Shown: in pieces, positions 55,635 to 64,000 of the stretch
Layout of the letters: each line of letters opens with the position of its first letter
Numbering within the stretch: the stretch's first letter is position 1
Source of the DNA: Stella humosa
Lineage (GTDB): Bacteria; Pseudomonadota; Alphaproteobacteria; ATCC43930; Allostellaceae
NCBI RefSeq assembly: GCF_006738645.1
Contig: NZ_AP019700.1
Span: 3,050,001 to 3,114,000, forward strand
Direction of reading: 5' to 3'
DNA length: 64,000 bases
The notes under the pieces: generated by a model
The model's database searches: none
What the model was told of the DNA's origin: nothing
What the model saw: only the letters and a program-made list of their open reading frames with translations
Program-made: the position numbers and the translations under genes

Positions 55635-56965
55635 GCGCCATCCTGGCGCCCGGCTTTCGCGCCGAGCCGTACTGGTGGGAGGCAGCCCCCCTCGACCGGG
55701 AGCCCTCGGCCGAGCCGCTGCCAGCCCGGGCGGACGTCGCCATCGTCGGCGCCGGCTATGCCGGCCTGTCGACAGCCATCGAGCTGGCCCGCGCCGGGCG
55801 GTCGGTGGTGGTGCTGGATGCCGGCCCGGCCGGCGGCGGTGCCAGCAGCCGCAGCGTCGGCATGATCGGCGGGCGCCTGCGCCAGGGCCATGCCGCGCTG
55901 GCCGCCGACATCGGCGAGACCGCCGCCCTAGACCTGATGCGCGAGACGGCGGGGGCCTATCGCTGGTTCCTGGACTTCGTCGGCCAGGAAGGGATCGACT
56001 GCGACCTGGCCCAGTCGGGCCGCATCGTCGGCGCCTGGACGCGGGCCGACCTCCACCGGCAGCAGCGGCTGGCGGCGTTCCTGGTGGATCGCCTGGGCAT
56101 CCGCGCCCACGCGGTCGATCGCGGCGGACTGGCCGGCGAGATCTCGACCGACCTCTACCACGGCGCCCTGGTCCTGCCCGACGATGGCGGGCTGCATCCG
56201 GCCCGCCTCCATGCGGGGCTGCTGCGCCTGGCCCAGGCGGCGGGCGCCAGGGTCTTTCCCTTCACCGCCGTCGAAGCACTGAAGGAAGATGGCGACCGGG
56301 TCGCCGTCGCCACCGCGCGCGGGCGGCTGGTCGCGGGCGAGGCGGTGCTGGCGACCAACGCCTATACCGGCCCGGCCTTCGCCTGGCATCACCGCCGGGT
56401 GATCCCGGTCGGCAGCTACATGGCGGCCACCGCGCCGCTCGATCCCGCCCTGGTGCGCCGGCTGCTGCCGCGCGGGCGCCTCGTCAACGACACGCGGCGG
56501 CTCGCCTATGCCTTGCGCGCGTCACCGGACGGCACGCGCATCCTGCTGGGCGGGCGGGCATCGGCCCGCGACCATGCCAGCCCACCCGTCGTCGCCCGCA
56601 GCCTGCACCGTCTGGCGCGCACCGTCTTCCCGGAGCTGGCGTCCGCCCGGATCAGCCATGCCTGGGGCGGCATGGTGGGCTTCACGGTCGACCGCCTGCC
56701 CAACATCGGCACGCGCGGCCGCATCCATCATGTGCTGGGCTGCAACGGCTCCGGCGTGGTGCTGTCCACATATCTCGGCTGCCGGCTGGGCCGCCGCATC
56801 GCCGGCCTGGACGACGCCCCGACCGGATTTGCCCGCGATGGCCTGCCGACGCATCCGTTGTTCGCCGGCACCGCCTGGTTCATGTCGCCGCTATCGGCCT
56901 GGTACGGCGTGCGCGACCGGGTCGACCGCCTGACCGATCGTTTCCGTAGCCACCCTCGCGCCTAG
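55631..56965 (+). CDS. FAD-dependent amine oxidoreductase (DAO family, PuuB-like)
   Basis: 444 residues. The FAD-binding dinucleotide fold is at the N-terminus: VAIVGAGYAGLSTAIELA then VVVLDAGPAGGGASSRS. The C-terminal WGGMVGFTVDRLPNIG and GCNGSGVVLSTYLG match gamma-glutamylputrescine oxidase/OrdL-like members. It would oxidise a secondary or primary amine, giving aldehyde, hydrogen peroxide and amine. The GTG start overlaps the binding-protein stop. A substrate of gamma-glutamyl-amine type would fit the nearby gamma-glutamyltranspeptidase (inference). Confidence 0.88.
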   Translation: MSAILAPGFRAEPYWWEAAPLDREPSAEPLPARADVAIVGAGYAGLSTAIELARAGRSVVVLDAGPAGGGASSRSVGMIGGRLRQGHAALAADIGETAALDLMRETAGAYRWFLDFVGQEGIDCDLAQSGRIVGAWTRADLHRQQRLAAFLVDRLGIRAHAVDRGGLAGEISTDLYHGALVLPDDGGLHPARLHAGLLRLAQAAGARVFPFTAVEALKEDGDRVAVATARGRLVAGEAVLATNAYTGPAFAWHHRRVIPVGSYMAATAPLDPALVRRLLPRGRLVNDTRRLAYALRASPDGTRILLGGRASARDHASPPVVARSLHRLARTVFPELASARISHAWGGMVGFTVDRLPNIGTRGRIHHVLGCNGSGVVLSTYLGCRLGRRIAGLDDAPTGFARDGLPTHPLFAGTAWFMSPLSAWYGVRDRVDRLTDRFRSHPRA

Positions 56966-56974
56966 GACGTCGCC

Positions 56975-57646
56975 ATGACCTTTTCCATCGCCGCCCGCTG
57001 CCCGGCCACCGGCAGCTTCGGAATCGCCATCGCCACCTCCAGCATCGCGGTCGGCAACCGCTGCCCCTGGGCGCGGGCTGGTGTCGGCGCCGTCACCACC
57101 CAGCATCGCTCCGACATCCGGCTGGGGCCGATCGGGCTCGACCTGATGGGCCAGGGGCTGTCGGCCGGCGAGACGGTGCGGGCACTGGTCGCCGCCAGCG
57201 AGTTCCCGGACCAGCGCCAGGTGGCGGCCGTCGACCGCGACGGCAATGCCGCCTTCTTTTGCGGCCCGAAGATCCCGTCACTCAACAGCGGCCATGTCGG
57301 CCGCGGCTGCGTCTCGACCGGCAACGTCATCGCCAACCTGGACGTGCCCAAGGCGATCGTCGCCGGCTACGAAGCCAGCCAGGGGATGCCGTTCGCCGAG
57401 CGGCTGCTGGCCGGGGTGGATGCGGGCCTGGCGGCGGGCGGCGAGACGCAGCCGATCATGTCGGCCGCCCTGCTGATCGTCGACCGCCAGCCCTGGCCGC
57501 TTGTCGACCTGCGCGTCGACTTCCAGGAACAGCCGCTTGCCGTCCTGCGCGGCCTGTGGAAGGCCTACGAGCCGCAGGTCGAGCACTTCATCGTCCAGGT
57601 GCTGCGCCCGAACGAGGTAAAGCCGCGGGCGAAGCCGGCCGCATAG
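56975..57646 (+). CDS. DUF1028 family protein (Ntn-hydrolase-like)
   Basis: 223 residues; the full DUF1028 pattern is visible: MTFSIAARCPATGSFGIAIA, then AVTTQHRSDIRLGPIGLDLM and VSTGNVIANLDVPKAIV. The family is thought to adopt an Ntn-hydrolase-like fold and is of unknown activity; neighbours elsewhere are often amino-acid or peptide catabolic genes. It is the last gene of the LacI-linked operon, 9 bases after the oxidase gene. Confidence 0.9.
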   Translation: MTFSIAARCPATGSFGIAIATSSIAVGNRCPWARAGVGAVTTQHRSDIRLGPIGLDLMGQGLSAGETVRALVAASEFPDQRQVAAVDRDGNAAFFCGPKIPSLNSGHVGRGCVSTGNVIANLDVPKAIVAGYEASQGMPFAERLLAGVDAGLAAGGETQPIMSAALLIVDRQPWPLVDLRVDFQEQPLAVLRGLWKAYEPQVEHFIVQVLRPNEVKPRAKPAA

Positions 57647-57667
57647 GCCGGCAGCGCCTGGGCAAGG

Positions 57668-58069
57668 CTACTGGAAGGCTTCCCCGCCGCAGGAATAGAG
57701 CTGGTAGGGGTCCTGCCGGTTCTCGTTGTTCACCTCGCCCCGGATGCTGAGATTGACGCGCGTCGCGTTGGCCGGGATTTCGAAGGGCGAGGTGACGCGG
57801 ATGCATTCGCGCCAGTTGGCGGCATCCTGCGAGCGCTTCACCTTCACTTTTCCGAAGGCGCTGACGCCCGACATCATGAATCCGACCCCGCCCTTGAGCG
57901 AGCCGTGCAGCGTGGTGATCGTGCCGTTGCTGTCCTCGATCTGGATGTCGATGCCATCCAGCGGCCCGGAGCCGCTGGGGCTGACGGCCAGGACATAGGC
58001 CGCCGAAGCCGTCGCCGGCACGGCTGCGATCGCAACCGCCACCAGCATTCCCGTCAGTTTCCTGAACAT
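57668..58069 (-). CDS. Small secreted protein of unknown function
   Basis: 133 residues with a signal peptide (LVAVAIAAVPATASA). The mature part is a probable beta sandwich with Thr/Ser/Gly-rich strands (IDIQIEDSNGTITTLHGSL, VNLSIRGEVNN) and two cysteines (in WRECI and YSCGG) that may form a disulfide bond. I recognise no family. It is convergent to the DUF1028 gene and downstream of the gamma-glutamyltranspeptidase gene. Confidence 0.65.
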   Translation of the reverse strand: MFRKLTGMLVAVAIAAVPATASAAYVLAVSPSGSGPLDGIDIQIEDSNGTITTLHGSLKGGVGFMMSGVSAFGKVKVKRSQDAANWRECIRVTSPFEIPANATRVNLSIRGEVNNENRQDPYQLYSCGGEAFQ

Positions 58070-58196
58070 TGCGCACGCCCCCCGTCATGCTGCGACGGTT
58101 CGATCATAACGCCAGCTTCTGGCCCGGGGCGAGGCCCATCCTCAGGCCGTCTTATGGCGACGTCCTGATCTCTGCTGGCTCACCCAGTTAACGGCC

Positions 58197-58228
58197 GCCA
58201 CGGCGGACGGTTTCCCGTCCGCCGTGGC
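58197..58228 (-). terminator. Terminator-like hairpin after the gamma-glutamyltranspeptidase gene
   Basis: GCCACGGCGGACGG (58197-58210), 4-base loop, exact complement (58215-58228): a perfect 14-bp stem 6 bases past the stop at 58234. No T-run on either side, so termination may be Rho-assisted. Confidence 0.65.
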
Positions 58229-58233
58229 GTGGG

Positions 58234-59841
58234 TCACGGACAGATGGCATAGCCGTCGCGGCGGGGGTCGGCGCCGCCGGTCATGACGCCCTGGTCGGGG
58301 TCGATGGCGATGCCCTGCATGCCGCCGCAGGCCAGGGCATAGGAATCCAGCATCGTCAGCTGGTGGCCGCGGCCGCGCAGGCCGACCAGCACTTCCTCGT
58401 TGATCCGCGATTCCAGGTGGACCGCCGCGCCATCGAGCAGACGGGCACGGGGGGCCGCGATCGCCTCCTGGATCGGCAGGCCGAAATCGACGTGCTGGAC
58501 CATGGCCTGGCTCTGCGTCTGGCAGATGCCGTAGCTGCCGGGCGTGCCCAGTGCCAGCACCGGCTTGCCGTCGGCGCGCAGGCCGATGGAGGGGGCGGTC
58601 GGCAGGGCCAGCGGGCCGCCCGGCTTCATGAAGTTGCCGCCGCGCGGGTCGAGCTCGCCCCAATAGAGGAAGTTGTTCATGCAGACGCCACGGCCGGGGA
58701 TCACCACGCCCGAGCCGAACTTGGCGCCCAGGCTCATGGTGATGCAGACGACGTTGCCCTCGGCATCGGCGACCGAGAACGAGGTCGTGTGGTCGCGGTC
58801 GACGCCGGGCACTTCCGGCTGCGGCTCGATCCACTGCTCCGTCGGGCCGGTCACGGCGCGCGGGTCGCGGATGCGTTGGCGCAGGCGGTCGACATTGGCG
58901 TCGCCCAGGATCTCCGCCAGGGCTTCGGGCGACGGGTTGTTCTTGTAGATGCGCTCGCCGGCCGCCAGGCGGATGGCGCGGAAGACGATGTCCAGATGCT
59001 CCAGCCCGTTGCGCTCCAACTTCCCCAGGTCGAAGCCCTCGAGGATGCGGAGCGTCAGCAGGTACTGGAAGCCCTCGCAGGGCGGCGGCAGGGTGTTGAT
59101 GGCGATGCCGCGATAGGCGACGGAGAGCGGCTCCAGCCAGAGCGGCTTCACCGCCTCCAGGTCGGCCATGCTGAGCACGCCGCCCAGGGACTGGAGGTGG
59201 CCCACCATCTCGCGGCCGAGCGCGCCGCCATAGAGATGGCCAGGCCCTTCGGCCGCGATCGCCTCGTAGGTGCGCGCCAGGTCCGGCTGCTTCAGGACCG
59301 AGCCGTAGGGCAGCTTGCCGGTGCCGCCGGTGTAGTTCTTCGACCAGCCCTCGAAGATCCCGGGAAAGGTCGCCAGTTCGGGGATCACCTGGCCGATATT
59401 GTCGGCATTGTTCTCGGAGACCGGAATGCCCTCGCGCGCCAGTTCGATCGCCGGGGCAAAGATGTCGGCCAACGGCTTGCTGCCATAGGTCTTCACCAGT
59501 TCGCACCAGCCGGCGAGGTTGCCGGGGGCGCCGCTGGCCATGGGGCCGCGCGCCACGTCCTTGCGCTTCACCTTTGTCGCGTCGAACTTGGCCGGCACGG
59601 GGGTGATGAAATCCAGCGTGCGCACCCGCTTCTCGCGCGCGACGTAGCAGGTGGCCATGCCCATGCCGGCCAGGCCCGACATGTAGGGCTCGGCCACGTT
59701 GAGGGCGGCCGCGGTGGCCGCGATGGCGTCGAAGGCGTTGCCGCCCGCCCGCAGCAGGCGGGCGCCCGCCATCGAGGCATGCGGATTGGCCGAGGCCACC
59801 ATGCCCTTGACCGAACTGATCGTCGGACGTCTGCCGAACAT
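58234..59841 (-). CDS. ggt: Gamma-glutamyltranspeptidase
   Basis: 535-residue Ntn-type enzyme that cleaves or transfers gamma-glutamyl groups from glutathione and other gamma-glutamyl compounds. It should self-process before the catalytic Thr, about 352 in DHTTSFSVADAEGNVV. Other marks: MASGAPGNLAGWCEL, MNNFLYWGELDP and GTPGSYGICQTQ. Unlike the periplasmic E. coli enzyme it has no signal peptide, so it probably acts on imported substrates in the cytoplasm. It lies between an operator-like site with the LacI regulator upstream and a hairpin downstream. Confidence 0.92.
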   Translation of the reverse strand: MFGRRPTISSVKGMVASANPHASMAGARLLRAGGNAFDAIAATAAALNVAEPYMSGLAGMGMATCYVAREKRVRTLDFITPVPAKFDATKVKRKDVARGPMASGAPGNLAGWCELVKTYGSKPLADIFAPAIELAREGIPVSENNADNIGQVIPELATFPGIFEGWSKNYTGGTGKLPYGSVLKQPDLARTYEAIAAEGPGHLYGGALGREMVGHLQSLGGVLSMADLEAVKPLWLEPLSVAYRGIAINTLPPPCEGFQYLLTLRILEGFDLGKLERNGLEHLDIVFRAIRLAAGERIYKNNPSPEALAEILGDANVDRLRQRIRDPRAVTGPTEQWIEPQPEVPGVDRDHTTSFSVADAEGNVVCITMSLGAKFGSGVVIPGRGVCMNNFLYWGELDPRGGNFMKPGGPLALPTAPSIGLRADGKPVLALGTPGSYGICQTQSQAMVQHVDFGLPIQEAIAAPRARLLDGAAVHLESRINEEVLVGLRGRGHQLTMLDSYALACGGMQGIAIDPDQGVMTGGADPRRDGYAICP

Positions 59842-59925
59842 CGGTTGCGTCTCCCCTCGCCGGATTGGTTCGCTTGGAAGTTTAGCCGCGCCGGAGAACC
59901 CGGCCGGGTCCGTCTATGGCGAGGA

Positions 59926-59939
59926 GGTTAGCGCAATCA
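59926..59939 (-). promoter_or_regulatory. LacI-family operator candidate before the gamma-glutamyltranspeptidase gene
   Basis: GGTTAGCGCAATCA matches the symmetric LacI-type pattern at 11 of 14 positions and shares GTTAGCG..ATCA with the operator at 52710. It is 85 bases before the enzyme start, in the gap after the second LacI gene. Confidence 0.55.
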
Positions 59940-59979
59940 GACCCGCACGAAAGCAGAATTGCGAGCGTTCCGGCCGATT

Positions 59980-61032
59980 TCAGGCGGACAGCGGGCCCGT
60001 CGTTCCGCGCAGGACCAGCGTTACCGGCAACTCCGGCGGCAGGTCGATCTCGCGCCCTTCCAGGCAGGCCACCAGATAGTCCGCCGCCCAGTTGCCGATC
60101 TCGACCTTGGGCGTCAGCACCGTCGACAGGCCGGGGCTGGTATGGGCGGCGATGTCGAGGTCGCCATTGCCCATGATCGAAAGGCGGCCCGGCACGTCGA
60201 TGCCGGCCGCCAGCGCCTCGAACAGCACGCCGCAGGCGAGAATGTCGTTGCCGCAGACGATCGCCGTGGGCAACGGCCCGCTTGCCGCCAACTGGCGAAA
60301 GGCGCACCGGCCCTCGTCGATCGAGTAGCGGCGGTGGATCATGCGCGCGGGCGGGATCGCGAGCCCATGCCGGCGCACGGCATCGGCCATCCCCAACAGG
60401 CGACCCGCGACGCGATCATTGTGGCTGGACGAGCCGGTGACGACCGCGAACTCGCGATGGCCGAGCCCCACCAGATAGTCGAACACGAGGTTGGAGAGCG
60501 CCCGGCTGTCATAGCCGACCGAGGCGTGCTCGGCCCCGCGATTGGCGGTCCAGGTGTTGATGAAGGGCTTGCCGGTAACCTCCAGCAGATGCAGCAGGCG
60601 CGGGTCGTGCTGCCCGCCCACCAGCATCAGCCCGTCGACGCCGCGCTCGACCATAGCGCGCGCGCGCTCCCACTCCCGCTGCTGGTCATACTCGGAGGTG
60701 GTCAGCAGCAGGATGTAGCCGCGCTCCTCCACCCGGCGCTGGAAGGCGTCGATGGCGCGGGCGAAGATGGTGTTGTTCAAGGTCGGCACGATGGCGCCCA
60801 GCGTCCGCGACCGCTTGGAGGCCAGCGCCCGGGCAGCACCGTGGGCGACGTAGCCGAGGTCGTCGGCGGTCGCCAGGATGCGGGCCCGCACGTCCTCGCG
60901 CACCAGCGCCGGCAGGTTGAAGGCGCGCGACACCGTGGCCGACGACACGCCCGCCGCCGCCGCGACGTCGGCCAGGCGCACCGTGCCCTGCCCGTCCCCG
61001 ACCGCGACTGGTCTTGCCCGTGCCATCCTCAT
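59980..61032 (-). CDS. LacI family transcriptional regulator (second copy)
   Basis: 350 residues. Helix-turn-helix and hinge: VRLADVAAAAGVSSATVSRAF and LGYVAHGAARALASKRSR, then the sensor domain. It is clearly related to the LacI protein at 51602 but diverged. It sits between the dipeptide importer genes and the gamma-glutamyltranspeptidase gene on the same strand. Control of one or both, possibly with the other LacI, is likely. Confidence 0.92.
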   Translation of the reverse strand: MRMARARPVAVGDGQGTVRLADVAAAAGVSSATVSRAFNLPALVREDVRARILATADDLGYVAHGAARALASKRSRTLGAIVPTLNNTIFARAIDAFQRRVEERGYILLLTTSEYDQQREWERARAMVERGVDGLMLVGGQHDPRLLHLLEVTGKPFINTWTANRGAEHASVGYDSRALSNLVFDYLVGLGHREFAVVTGSSSHNDRVAGRLLGMADAVRRHGLAIPPARMIHRRYSIDEGRCAFRQLAASGPLPTAIVCGNDILACGVLFEALAAGIDVPGRLSIMGNGDLDIAAHTSPGLSTVLTPKVEIGNWAADYLVACLEGREIDLPPELPVTLVLRGTTGPLSA

Positions 61033-61110
61033 CCCGATTCGTCCCCGACCGCCTGTGGCAGCAGGCTCATAGCAGGCCGCATGCGGCAGCGCAGCATGGC
61101 CTGCGGGCCA

Positions 61111-62112
61111 TCAGCGGAGGTGGCAGGCCACCTCATGCCCGTCAGCGACCGCGTGCAGCAGCGGCTCCTCCTGCGAGCAGCGCGGGATGGCGTAGGGGCA
61201 GCGCGTGTGGAAACGACAGCCGGGCGGCGGCGCGATCGGGCTCGGCACGTCGCCGGTCAGTGTCTGCCGGGCGCGCCGCGCGCCCGGCTTGGGCAGCGGC
61301 ACCGACGCCAGCAGCGCCTCGGTATAGGGATGCTGGGGTGCCCCGAACAGCGAACGCTTGGGCGCCACCTCGACGATCTTGCCCAGATACATGACGGCGA
61401 CGCGGTGGCTGATATGCTCCACCACCGCCAGGTCGTGGGCGATGAAAAGGTAGGACAGGCCGAATTCCGCCTGCAGGTCCATCAGCAGGTTGATGACCTG
61501 GGCCTGCACCGACACGTCCAGCGCCGACACCGGCTCGTCGCCGATGATCAGCTTGGGCCCCAGCGCCAATGCCCGGGCAATGCCCAGCCGCTGGCGCTGC
61601 CCGCCCGAGAATTCGTGCGGGTAGCGGGCCATCTGCTCCGGCCGCAGCCCGACCCGGCGGAAGAGCTGGGCCACCTTGTCCTGGCGCTCGGCTGCCCCGC
61701 CCATGCCGTAGTTGATGAAGGGCTCGCCCACGATCTCGCCGGCCGGCATGCGCGGGTTGAGCGACGAGTACGGGTCCTGGAAGACCACCTGCATCTGGCG
61801 GCGGACCGCCAGCATCTCGCCCGGCCCGTACTGCGTGATGTCGCGCCCCTCCAGCTCGATCGAGCCCGAGGTCGGCTCGATCAGCCGCAGGATGACCTTG
61901 CCGGCAGTCGACTTGCCGCAGCCGCTTTCGCCGACCAGCCCCAGCGTCTCGCCGGCGCCGATCGACAGGCTGATGCCGTCGACCGCATGGACCTTGGCGG
62001 CGGGCTTGCCGAACAGGCCCTTGCGGATCGGGAAGTGCTTGACGAGGTCGCGCACCTCCAGCAGGGGCTTGGCCCGCCCGGAGGCGGGTGCCGCGGTGTC
62101 AGGCGTGGACAT
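61111..62112 (-). CDS. Dipeptide ABC importer ATPase, DppF type
   Basis: 333-residue cytoplasmic ATPase. Walker [13 protein letters not shown], signature [15 protein letters not shown], Walker [15 protein letters not shown], switch His in [11 protein letters not shown]. The C-terminal oligopeptide ABC domain has the cysteine pattern [15 protein letters not shown] typical of DppF/OppF. It overlaps the DppD-type gene by 14 bases. Confidence 0.94.
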   Translation of the reverse strand: MSTPDTAAPASGRAKPLLEVRDLVKHFPIRKGLFGKPAAKVHAVDGISLSIGAGETLGLVGESGCGKSTAGKVILRLIEPTSGSIELEGRDITQYGPGEMLAVRRQMQVVFQDPYSSLNPRMPAGEIVGEPFINYGMGGAAERQDKVAQLFRRVGLRPEQMARYPHEFSGGQRQRLGIARALALGPKLIIGDEPVSALDVSVQAQVINLLMDLQAEFGLSYLFIAHDLAVVEHISHRVAVMYLGKIVEVAPKRSLFGAPQHPYTEALLASVPLPKPGARRARQTLTGDVPSPIAPPPGCRFHTRCPYAIPRCSQEEPLLHAVADGHEVACHLR

Positions 62113-63136
62113 GGATGGCCTCCTGCGCGCGCTCCCAGTGCCAGCAGGCGCTCCAATGGCGGGGTCGATGCTCTTCCAGCGGCGGCGGCTCGGTGCGGCA
62201 GCGGTCGGTCGCGAGCGGGCAGCGCGGGGCGAAGCGGCAGCCGGGCGGCATCGCCCGCAGCGACGGCACGATGCCGGGAATCTCGGCCAGGCGGCGCGGC
62301 CCCTTCCCTTCCACCAGCGACGAGCCCAGCTCGGGGATCGAGCCCATCAGGCCGACCGTATAGGGATGGCAGGGCCGCTCGAACAGGTCGCCGACCGACG
62401 CCTCCTCGACCTTGCGGCCGGCATACATGACGACGACGCGATGGGCCATCTCGGCCACCACGCCCAGGTCGTGGGTGATGAGGACGATGGCGGTCCCGGT
62501 CTCGTCCTGCAGCTCGCGCATCAGTTCCAGGATCTGGGCCTGGATGGTGACGTCGAGTGCCGTCGTCGGCTCGTCGGCCAGCAGCACGCGCGGCCGGCAG
62601 GCGAGCGCCATGGCGATCATGACGCGCTGGCGCATGCCGCCCGAAAGCTGGTGGGGATATTCCTTCACCCGCCGCTCGGGCTCGGGGATGCGCACCAGGC
62701 GCAGCATCTCGACCGCGCGCTCGAAGCCCTCGGCCCAGGATTTCCCCTCATGCTGGCGCACCGCCTCGGCGATCTGGTAGCCGACGGTGACGACCGGGTT
62801 GAGCGAGGTCATCGGCTCCTGGAAGATCATCGACAGCGAGTTACCGCGGATGCGCCGCATCTCGCGCTCCGAGAGCGCGCCCAGGTCCTTGCCTTCCAGC
62901 AGGATCTGGCCGTCGACGCGGGACGCCGGCGGCGGTGGCAACAGGCGCATGACCGACAGGGCCGACACGCTCTTGCCGCAGCCGGATTCGCCGACGATGC
63001 ACAGCGTCTCGCCGCGGGCGACGTCGAAGGACAGGCCGTCGACCGCCTTCAGCGCCGTGCCGTCGTCGAAGAAGCGCGTCTCCAGCCCGCGGACCGACAG
63101 CAGCGGCGGCGCGGCGGTTGGGTTCGTTGCGGCCAT
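62099..63136 (-). CDS. Dipeptide ABC importer ATPase, DppD type
   Basis: About 345 residues. Walker [13 protein letters not shown], signature [15 protein letters not shown], Walker [15 protein letters not shown], switch His in [12 protein letters not shown]-terminal [18 protein letters not shown] 63134-63136 ([14 protein letters not shown]) is preferred to the longer open frame up to 63190, which overlaps the permease gene. Confidence 0.94.
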   Translation of the reverse strand: MAATNPTAAPPLLSVRGLETRFFDDGTALKAVDGLSFDVARGETLCIVGESGCGKSVSALSVMRLLPPPPASRVDGQILLEGKDLGALSEREMRRIRGNSLSMIFQEPMTSLNPVVTVGYQIAEAVRQHEGKSWAEGFERAVEMLRLVRIPEPERRVKEYPHQLSGGMRQRVMIAMALACRPRVLLADEPTTALDVTIQAQILELMRELQDETGTAIVLITHDLGVVAEMAHRVVVMYAGRKVEEASVGDLFERPCHPYTVGLMGSIPELGSSLVEGKGPRRLAEIPGIVPSLRAMPPGCRFAPRCPLATDRCRTEPPPLEEHRPRHWSACWHWERAQEAIHVHA

Positions 63137-63140
63137 CGGC

Positions 63141-64000
63141 TCAGCTCCGCCGCGACATCTTGGGGTCGAGCATGTCGCGCAGCCCGTCACCCAGGACGTT
63201 GATCGACAGCACCATCACCGCCAGCGCGATGCCGGGGAACAGCACCTGCCAGAAGGCGATCTGCACGTAGAGCCGGCCCTCGGCGATGATGTTGCCCCAG
63301 CTCGGAATCTCGGGCGGGGTGCCGACGCCAAGGAAGCTCAGATAGGCCTCCACCAGGACCGCGTGGGCGAAGATGTAGGTCGCCTGGACGACCAGCGGGG
63401 CCACCGTGTTGGGCAGGATGTGCTTGCGCATCAGCCGCGGGAAGCGCGTGCCGATGGCGATCGCCGCCTGGACATAGGTCTGCTCGCGAATGGACAGCAC
63501 GACCGCGCGCACCAGGCGCACGACGCGCGGCACCTCGGGGATGGTGATGGCGAGGATCACCACCTCGATGCTGGCGCGGGTGAGCGCCATCAGCGCGATC
63601 GCCAGCAGGATGCCGGGGATCGCCATCAGCCCGTCCATGATGCGCATGAGGATGGCGTCGGCCAGGCGGTAGTAGCCGGCGACGACACCGATCAGCAGCC
63701 CCAGCACGGTGCTGAGGATCGCGACGGACAGGCCCACGATCAGCGACACCCGGGCGCCGTAGAGCATGCGGCTCAGCATGTCGCGGCCATAGGCGTCGGT
63801 GCCAAGCAGGTAGTCCTCGTCGGGCGGCCGCAGCCGGTCGACGACGTTCAGCTCGATCGGGTCGTGCGGCGCCAGCAGGGGTGCGGCCGCGGCCACCACC
63901 GCCATGGTGACGAGGACGACGCCGCCCGCCACCATCATCGGATGGCGGCGCAGGATGCGCCCGAGGCGCGAGCGCCCCGCCGGTGCCGCTTCCGGCTGGC
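63141..64000 (-). CDS. Dipeptide ABC importer permease, DppC type (5' end missing)
   Basis: Inner-membrane permease with membrane segments, the DppC signature [17 protein letters not shown] and the C-terminal [15 protein letters not shown]. The frame continues in step from ATG 63936-63938 to the right edge, encoding a basic N-terminal stretch ([13 protein letters not shown]) that is usual before the first helix. The true start is therefore probably beyond the window. A partner DppB and binding-protein gene should lie further right. Confidence 0.92.
   Translation of the reverse strand, partial: QPEAAPAGRSRLGRILRRHPMMVAGGVVLVTMAVVAAAAPLLAPHDPIELNVVDRLRPPDEDYLLGTDAYGRDMLSRMLYGARVSLIVGLSVAILSTVLGLLIGVVAGYYRLADAILMRIMDGLMAIPGILLAIALMALTRASIEVVILAITIPEVPRVVRLVRAVVLSIREQTYVQAAIAIGTRFPRLMRKHILPNTVAPLVVQATYIFAHAVLVEAYLSFLGVGTPPEIPSWGNIIAEGRLYVQIAFWQVLFPGIALAVMVLSINVLGDGLRDMLDPKMSRRS

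Overview
The window is about 70 % GC, densely coded, and dominated by nutrient-uptake operons of alphaproteobacterial type: ABC importers of the dipeptide, polyamine and Fbp classes, a tripartite tricarboxylate transporter, M20 deacylases, a CaiB/BaiF CoA-transferase, an MmgE/PrpD protein, a FecR protein and RTX calcium-binding proteins. This suggests a chromosomal segment of a free-living alphaproteobacterium, probably of the Rhodospirillales sort; the taxon is inferred from gene content, not shown. I see no rRNA, tRNA, CRISPR array, transposase, integrase or phage gene. No gene-free gap exceeds about 225 bases.

Layout. 1-3229 (minus): peptide ABC importer, cut by the left edge. 3452-6745 (plus): acetylornithine deacetylase-like M20 enzyme, AstE-like zinc deacylase, AbrB-type membrane protein. 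6742-11550 (minus): polyamine-type ABC importer (PotD, PotA, PotB, PotC) ending in a proline-racemase-family enzyme, with a divergent GlxA-type regulator (11691-12704). 12712-19335 (minus): PiuC hydroxylase, orphan FecR, a trehalose block (otsB, GH15 hydrolase, otsA) and an SDR. 19445-21604 (plus): MmgE/PrpD protein and a small disordered secreted protein behind an EcfG-like promoter. 21707-26837 (minus): Fbp-type importer translationally coupled to a CoA-transferase. 26978-32988 (plus): tctB-tctA-tctC flanked by two related RTX proteins, then a DUF1345 membrane protein. 32992-35336 (minus): FGGY sugar kinase and BtpA/SgcQ protein. 35492-39756 (plus): PotD-PotB-PotC-type importer without an ATPase gene, plus an unusual M20 protein, followed by a TetR regulator. 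40631-45472 (minus): four-module hybrid histidine kinase, response regulator with a decayed GGDEF domain, and a cupin. 45677-48175 (plus): alpha/alpha-toroid-like protein of unknown function and a LysR regulator. 48254-51427 (minus): extraordinary RTX protein with 104 consecutive Asp-Gly dipeptides and six near-identical 69-residue repeats. 51602-57646: LacI regulator divergent from an operon of M20 hydrolase, peptide-binding protein, FAD amine oxidase and DUF1028 protein. 57668-64000 (minus): small secreted protein, gamma-glutamyltranspeptidase, a second LacI regulator, and a dipeptide importer that runs off the right edge.

How it works together. Most blocks pair one importer with one or two hydrolases or oxidoreductases and a local regulator: modular scavenging of acylated amino acids, small peptides, gamma-glutamyl compounds and carboxylates. 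The two LacI genes near the right end appear to share an operator motif, which ties the M20/oxidase/DUF1028 operon to the gamma-glutamyltranspeptidase gene. The strongest unexplained features are the Asp-Gly repeat RTX protein, the 28-bp perfect palindrome at the tctB start, and the shared LacI-type operators.
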